Of a DNA stretch of 64,000 bases, positions 58,467 to 64,000 are shown in pieces (position 1 is the stretch's first letter; every line of letters begins with the position of its first letter). The notes under the pieces were generated by a model that was given only the letters and a program-made list of their open reading frames with translations, did no database searches and was not told the origin of the DNA. The position numbers and the translations under genes are program-made. Source of the DNA: Emydura subglobosa (Eukaryota; Chordata; Testudines; Chelidae); contig ML680053.1 in the NCBI GenBank assembly GCA_007922225.1, forward strand, positions 22,690,379-22,754,378, read 5' to 3'.

Positions 58467-60146
58467 TAGGGCCATCAAACGATTAAAAAAACTAATCACA
58501 ATTAATCATAGATTTAATTGCACAGTTAAACAATAATAGAATACCATTTATTTAAACATTTTTGGATGTTAAAATACATTGATCTTAGTTACAACACAGA
58601 ATACAATGTGTATCATGCTCACTTTGTTATTTTTATTACAAATATTTGCATTCTAAAAATGATAAAAGAATGGAAATTTTCAGTTCACCTCATACAAGTA
58701 CTGTAGTGCGATCTCTTTATCATGAAAGTGCAACTTACAAGTGTAGAGATTTTTTTATACATAACTGCACTCAAAAATAAAACAATGTAAAACTTTAGAG
58801 CCTACAAGTCCACTCAGTCCTACTTCTTGGTCATCCAATCGCTAAAACAAACAAGTTTGTTTACATTTATGGGAGATAATGCTGCCCACTTCTTCGATAC
58901 AATATCACTTGAAAGTGAGAATTGGCATTCTCATGGCACTGTGATAGCCAGCACTATAAGGTATTTATGTGCCAGATATGCCAAATATTCATATGTCCTT
59001 TCATGCTTCCACCACCACCATTTCAGAGGACATGTTTCCATGTTGATGATGCTCATTAAAAAAATATAATTATTAATTACATTTGTGACTGAAGTCATTG
59101 AGGATAAATGTATGTTTTCTCGTGTGAGGTTTTACATGTATTCTGCCATATATTTCATATTATGACAATCTCAGATGTCAGACCCAGCACATGTTGTTTG
59201 ATTTAAGACCACTTTCACTGCAGATTAGACAAAACACAAAGAAGGTTCCAATATGAGATTTCTCAAGATAGCTACTGTGCTTGACCCAAGGTTTGAGAGT
59301 CTGAAGTACCTTCCAAAATCTAAGAGGGACGAGGTGTGGAACATACTGTCAGAAGACTTAAAAGAGCAACACTACAGTGCAGAAACTAGAGAATCCAAAC
59401 CACCAAAAAAGAAAATCAACCTCCTGTTGGTGGCATCTGACTCAGATGATGAATATGAACGTGTGTCAGTTCACACTGTTTTGGGTCATTATCAAGGAGA
59501 ACCTGTCATCAACATGGAAGCATATTCTCTGGAATGATGGTGGAAGCATGAGGGGTCATATAAATGTTTACTATATCTAGCACATAAATACCTTGCAATA
59601 CTAGCTACAAAAGTGCAATATGAATGCCTGTTCTCACTTTCAGGTGACATTGTAAATAAAAAGCAGACAGCATTATCTCCCATAAATATAAACAAACTTG
59701 TTTGTCTTAGTGATTGGCTGAGCAAAAAAGTAGGACTGAGTGGACTTGTAAGCTTTAAATTTTTAATTTTTTTTGTTTTTGAGTGCAATTATTTAACAAA
59801 AAAAATCTACATTTGTAAATTGTACAATTCCACAATAAAGAGATCACACTACTGTAATTGTATGAGATCACCTGAAAAATATCATTTTTCTTTCTTTTTT
59901 ACAGTGTAAATATATGTAGTCAAAAATAATATAAAGTGATCACTGTACACTTTGTATTCTGTGTTTTAATTGAAATCAATATATTTTAAAATGTAGAAAA
60001 ACATCCAAAAATAGTTATAATAAATTTAAATTAGTATTCTATTATTGTATAACAGTGCAATTCAAACTGTGATTAAATGTGATACATATTTTTAATCGAG
60101 TTTGGGGTTAATCACTTGAGTTAACTGCAATTAATTGACAGCCCTA
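58467..60146. mobile_element. Fold-back hAT element with transposase remnants
   Basis: Left end TAGGGCCATC, right end GACAGCCCTA (inverted), flanked by identical 8-bp duplications GTTTCTAA (58459-58466 and 60147-60154). The arms are very long: the + strand of about 58800-59050 matches the minus strand of about 59500-59800 (QTSLF, FMGDNA, RYLCARY and SCFHHH recur in both translations). About 450 bp between the arms are unique. The interior + strand carries hAT transposase sequence. It is a rearranged, non-autonomous element able to form a large hairpin. Confidence 0.9.
59253..59760 (+). pseudogene. hAT transposase C-terminal remnant
   Basis: The frame at 59253-59537 contains FLKIATVLDPRFESLKYLPK, a known landmark of hAT transposases (DPRFK motif). 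It is followed in shifted frames by WWKHEG (near 59529) and then CLFSLSGDIVNKKQTALSP (59625 onward), the hATC dimerisation region with its S..GDIV.KKR.AL signature. Two frame changes and the missing N-terminal half, including most of the catalytic residues, make it non-functional. Part of it is duplicated in reverse in the left arm. Confidence 0.85.
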
Positions 60147-60628
60147 GTTTCTAACCAACAAAGAAATGAAGTTCTGGAACTGCACCCCAAGAGGAGCAGT
60201 GGGGGCAAAAAACGTAACTGGTTTTAAGATTGAGTTTAATATGTTTATGGAGGGGATGGTATGATAGATTGCCTACACTGGCATGTGTCTCATCTGCGAC
60301 CACTAGTAGCAAATATCCCCAATGACCAGTGATGCGACACTAGATGGGGAGGGCTCTGAGTTACTACAGAGAATTCTTTCCCAGATGTCTAGCTGGTGGG
60401 TCTTGTTCACATGCTAAGTGATCACCATATTGGGAGTGGGAAGGAATTTTCCCCGGGGTCAGATTGGCAGAGACCTGGGGAGGAGGGGCGAGGGGGTTCG
60501 CCTTCCTCTACAGCATGGGGCACAGGTCCCTGGCTGGAGTCGGTGGGGAAGGTTCTGAGGCTTGCAATGTGCAGGAGGACAGACTTAGACAATCACGATG
60601 GTTCCTTCCGGCCTTAAAATCTTTTAGT

Positions 60629-61157
60629 CCTCTCAGTTTGTCAGCGGTAGTCAGATTTCCCTCTCTCCCCATGACCTTTAGCTTCAATTTCCCTTTTAGA
60701 ACGAGTGTTTCTTTAATTGGAGAGCAGCTGCCCAAGAGTGGTTCCAGTGTGAGGGAACCACTCTTGGGCAGATGATCTGGTTTCCAGCTATGAATTTGTA
60801 AGTGCTCAGCTGATGCCTACATTCTTGGCAAGAGCTGGCATCTGGTTTACCAGCGTCACAGAGATAATTAACTTTAAAGGAGTCAGAATATAGTACAGGG
60901 TCTTTCCTACTCTGGATTTGTCTTCACTAGGGAAATAAAAAAGATGTGTTCTTAACTTGAGGTAAAGTCCTATTGAAGACAAGGCAGTTTGTAGTTCTCA
61001 CATGAGTTAGCAGGTCAAGTTAAAGAATATGGGGAGTCTAGTCTATAACTCAACCACTAACTTGTGTGAAAACGACAAACTTCCTTGTCTTCACTTGAAT
61101 TTTAACGGGAGTTAAAGTTAAGAACAGCCCTTCATTCCTAATGAAGATGCAGTCTAT
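60629..61157. other. Intronic sequence holding a perfect hairpin
   Basis: Mixed composition. The only structure seen is the hairpin at 60728-60771, listed separately. Confidence 0.5.
60728..60771. repeat. Perfect 18-bp inverted repeat (hairpin)
   Basis: CTGCCCAAGAGTGGTTCC and GGAACCACTCTTGGGCAG are exact reverse complements separated by AGTGTGAG. One mismatch further out the pairing continues for two base pairs. It lies 100 bp after a CR1 end. Nature unknown. Confidence 0.9.
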
Positions 61158-61434
61158 GGGAATGTCTGCAATATAGCAGCACAGCTACAGCACTGCCCCT
61201 GTGTCACCATAGAGTAGATGATTCTGACATCAATGGAAGATATTTTTGCATTGATGCAGTTAATCCATCTCTCCGAGAGGCAGTAACTAGGTCAACAGAA
61301 GAATTCTTCTGTCAACTTGCCTGTGTCCACAATGGGGGGTTAGGTCGACCTAAGTAGGTTGCACAGGTCATGAAATTTTTCACAGCTGTGATTGATGTAG
61401 GTAGGTCAACCTAAATTTTAGGTGTAGACCAGCC
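61158..61434. mobile_element. MITE, TCTACA type
   Basis: Left end GGGAATGTCTGCAATATAGC and right end TTTTAGGTGTAGACCAGCC, flanked by TAT on both sides. Internal inverted pairs include AGGTCAACAGAAGAATTCTT/CTGTCAAC and GGTCGACC/GGTCAACC. Same group as the element at 24403. Confidence 0.6.
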
Positions 61435-62051
61435 TATGTATTTGATTCTCCTCAGATTTGCATCTTGCACAGTCATTTACACCTCTTAAAGAGAGTGCAA
61501 AGTGCTTCCTTTCTGATATGAAAGCATTTTATGCCCACTTAGCATTCAGTTTGCACAAATGTAAATGATAACACAAGGCATGACATATGGATTTCATATT
61601 TTGGTCATCCTCAAGATTTATTGCCTGGACAATTATATATTGACTTTGATGCTGTGTGGGTCAATTTTATCTCTTCAAACAATAAAATCTCAGTATTCAC
61701 CTTAAAAGAAGTGAATATCTGCTTATTATCTCTCTCGTCCCTGAATGGATTGTTATATTATACATGACAATATATTAATTTAATTTGGCCTTAATTTGAA
61801 ACTTACATACATTTGAATTTTCAAGTGGGATATTTGAAATGAAAATGATGTATTAAAGATCTCTGGTGAGATTTAATGGATTTATAAAAATAGAAAACAG
61901 CAAGCACAAATTCATAAATATTCATGGTCAATGTTCCTATCCCACTCTTACATTCGTGAAGAATTACTCTCCTGTCATAAGCTCAGAAAACTTGGTCTGC
62001 TGCAAGTTTATATGAAAGCATCTAATGTCATTCTACAGCGGAACACATGAT
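61435..62051. other. Intronic sequence, nothing recognised
   Basis: AT-rich; no gene or repeat family seen. Confidence 0.45.
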
Positions 62052-62056
62052 ATATG

Positions 62057-63204
62057 TGTGACACACTCTACCCCAAAGCAGCATACTGTAAACCCCTTAA
62101 TCATCATTTCTGTATGGTTGTTATAATTCATATTAAGCATGCTATGTAAGATATCTAATGACAGGTCATAATGTGCTAAAACCCATTGTGCAGTCAAAAT
62201 ATGCACATTGCTAGTATGTATCAAGTTATAAGATTTTGCTGTTATTGCAATATGTTATAAGTTTGCTAGTAACAAAAGAGCATGGAACCCCTTTCCTGGA
62301 GGGGCTCAGCAACCATCAATCAGCAAAGGAGTTGTAAACAAAGGATTTACAACACAATGACAATGCACAAGGCTATACAATAGAGATTGCTCAACTCTAT
62401 GACTCACTCGCACAGGAGGGATTGAGCAACCTTGTGGCTCAGCAGGGCCCACCTGGACATGCCTGGACTAGTATTAAGTGGCCACATAGTTAGAAGATAT
62501 AAAAAAAGAAACAGAGGCTACAAACCTTATCTTTTCCCCTGCCCCATCCCTGCTGAAAGCAACAGGAATGCTGGCACACTAAGAGACTGGACCCAGGCTT
62601 GAGAGAAGTCAGTATAGTGAGAACTGGAACATTCAAGTGTGGTGAGAAAACTGCCTAATCTAGATGTTGCCTAATAGTAGGGGTTTAAGATTTAGATTGC
62701 TTATTTATCTTTATTTTCTTTGGTACCTATCTCTAATCTCTTATGCCTGCCACTTACTCACATAAAAACACCTTTCTATAGTTAATTTACCTGTTTTATA
62801 TTTTTCACTGAAATACACTCTTTTAATTAAGTGTTTGAAACCCCCACCCACTCAGGTAACAAAAGCTGGTATATCTTGTCCACGCTGAGGGAAGGGCAAA
62901 CTGAGTGATAAAATTACTGATCAGACTTCTGACCGGGGTAGGACAGGGCAACTTTGGGGTGCAGAGAAGGGAGCTTGGTGACCAGACTGGTGCCTTTCTC
63001 TGAGATTTGTGAGTGGCTCTGAGAGCATTCATGCAATCTAGCTGGGGGTAGGGTTCCACCTGCTGTTGGACTGAGTGATAACAGTGCCTGGAGGGGTTTG
63101 CTGCTTGTCACTAGCAAAGTAGTGTGGGAGACAACCCAGTTTAGGGAGTTAATGGGACACAGAAGTACTTGTTCCCAGGTTGCACCCTGGGGGGACCTGT
63201 CACA
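62057..63204 (+). mobile_element. Solo LTR of a retroelement, 1148 bp
   Basis: Starts TGTGACAC and ends CCTGTCACA, so the ends are inverted repeats. It is flanked by identical ATATG duplications (62052-62056 and 63205-63209). A TATA-like GATATAAAAAA is at about 62496. No clear AATAAA was seen. Length and 5-bp duplication are the same as for the LTR at 269-1413; overall sequence similarity is limited, so the two may be related families. No internal region remains. Confidence 0.82.
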
Positions 63205-63209
63205 ATATG

Positions 63210-64000
63210 AAAAGTTCCTTTTAAAAAGATAAAGGCCACAGTTCTGCAAGATAGTGGCAACTAATATTAACCACATGAAGAATCCCACCGAATTAAAAGG
63301 GACTGCTTTGTGCTGAAAGTTAGGTACACACATAAGTGCCTTGCTGAAACATGACCTAATTAAATAGGGGAAAGGAGGCCTTCTAAAATATTAAGGAGAC
63401 TGGTATTCAATTTATTGGATGCCTCTAGTATAGTTCACTAATCACTGAATACTTTTGCAGCCTAACTGTCCTCTCAGTTACAATGAAATAAATCAGGAAT
63501 AACTTCACTGAAGTCAATGGAGTTATAATGGTGAAAAATGAGAACAGAATCAGGCCTTTTTTGTCTAAAATATGAAGCAAATCTGTTACAGTGGTGTTTA
63601 TTTCTATATGGACGACGGCACAGCTTGAACAATGAAAAAGTTGTTGCAAGTCCAAGCCATTCTATAATTGAGAACTGTTTCTCTGTGGAAAGAGCGCTGA
63701 AAAAGTACAAAGAAAATATATTAGGTGTGTAGGTCTTTTGCAAAGATATTTTCAGTTTAATGATTGGAACACAGTGGTTTGCCGTTTTACAAAGGATCAT
63801 ATAAAGCTATGAAACTGCTGACAAAAACTGCTGGATGTAAAACAAATTAGGAAAATGCACACTGGAGACTTGCTGAAATGCTCTCTTTTTTGAAGTTACT
63901 GATCTTTGAGAGTAAATTCAGATTTAGTCAGATTAAGACATTTTGCTGGATGTGAACCTGGATGACTGCATTTCTAAGGTTCAATTATCAAATTTCCTAA
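63210..64000. other. Intronic sequence with one family-A unit
   Basis: 63485-63557 (AATCAGGAATAACTTCACTG, AATGGAGTTATAATGGTG, AGAATCAGGCC) is a family A member. Overlapping short frames at 63425-63800 have no family resemblance. Confidence 0.45.

Larger units (their letters stand above)
58171..60628 (+). mobile_element. CR1 LINE interrupted by a hAT element
   Basis: Left part, 58171-58458: KNDEFKLEQVQRRAARMIRE and RRLKELDLFS of the ORF2 C-terminus, ending in LDIRKRF. Right part, 60155-60628: the frame continuation and a long 3'UTR with AATGACCAGTGATGCGACAC, GGAATTTTCCCCGGGGTCAG, CCTTCCTCTACAGCATGGGG and the terminal TTCCTTCCGGCCTTAAAATC. The copy belongs to the subfamily of the 16.4-kb and 26.2-kb elements. 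Removing the hAT element and one 8-bp duplication restores continuity. Confidence 0.88.

Noticed and set aside
58171..58486. A host gene exon similar to a reverse transcriptase
   Set aside because: The wording is the CR1 C-terminal block and continues into a CR1 3'UTR once the hAT insert is removed.
59253..59537. Domesticated ZBED-like gene
   Set aside because: It sits between transposon ends with an 8-bp target duplication and has frame changes, so it is a transposase relic.

Overview
The window is vertebrate intronic DNA. The only host coding sequence I can support is one 240-bp exon on the + strand (33368-33607). Its splice sites and translation fit the amino-terminal domain of an AMPA-type glutamate receptor, best matched to GRIA4 (GluA4). 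The rest reads as the two flanking introns, each larger than 30 kb here. Abundant CR1 LINEs of several ages, a Penelope-like element, L2-like LINE pieces, several hAT elements, solo LTRs and many small palindromic DNA transposons suggest a non-avian sauropsid. A turtle is the most likely source and a crocodilian is second. That assignment is inference from repeat style, not a database match.

Layout, left part (1-33 kb, upstream intron): a 1.1-kb solo LTR (269-1413); an old CR1 tail; a short LTR (6128-6549) beside L2-like LINE pieces that run into a 735-bp hAT element (7674-8408); a CR1 3' end (9984-10706); a CR1 3'UTR abutting a Penelope-like 3' end with a decayed hammerhead-like motif (16.4-17.55 kb); old CR1s at 21.4-22.3 and 23.2-25.1 kb, the second split by a small inverted-repeat transposon; a hAT element (26068-27579) split by a CR1; a Harbinger-like MITE (30327-30605); an (AC)24 microsatellite; and another CR1 (31.99-32.89 kb). 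The GRIA4 exon follows.

Right part (33.6-64 kb, downstream intron): a young, 5'-truncated CR1 (34.69-37.16 kb) whose ORF2 frame is broken by one stop codon and which sits inside a MITE; an old antisense CR1 (38.5-40.2 kb); a three-level CR1 nest (about 45.0-48.5 kb); an L2-like piece; a CR1 copy that lacks its own 3' end (52.4-53.6 kb); a CR1 (58.2-60.6 kb) interrupted by a 1680-bp fold-back hAT element with transposase remnants; an 18-bp perfect hairpin (60728-60771); a further MITE; and a second 1.15-kb solo LTR (62057-63204).

No rRNA, tRNA, CRISPR array, operon or other host gene was found. The most useful observations are the nested insertion history, the decayed hammerhead core in the Penelope-like element, the fold-back hAT element and the near-intact CR1 reading frame. 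I found no convincing undescribed biological system.
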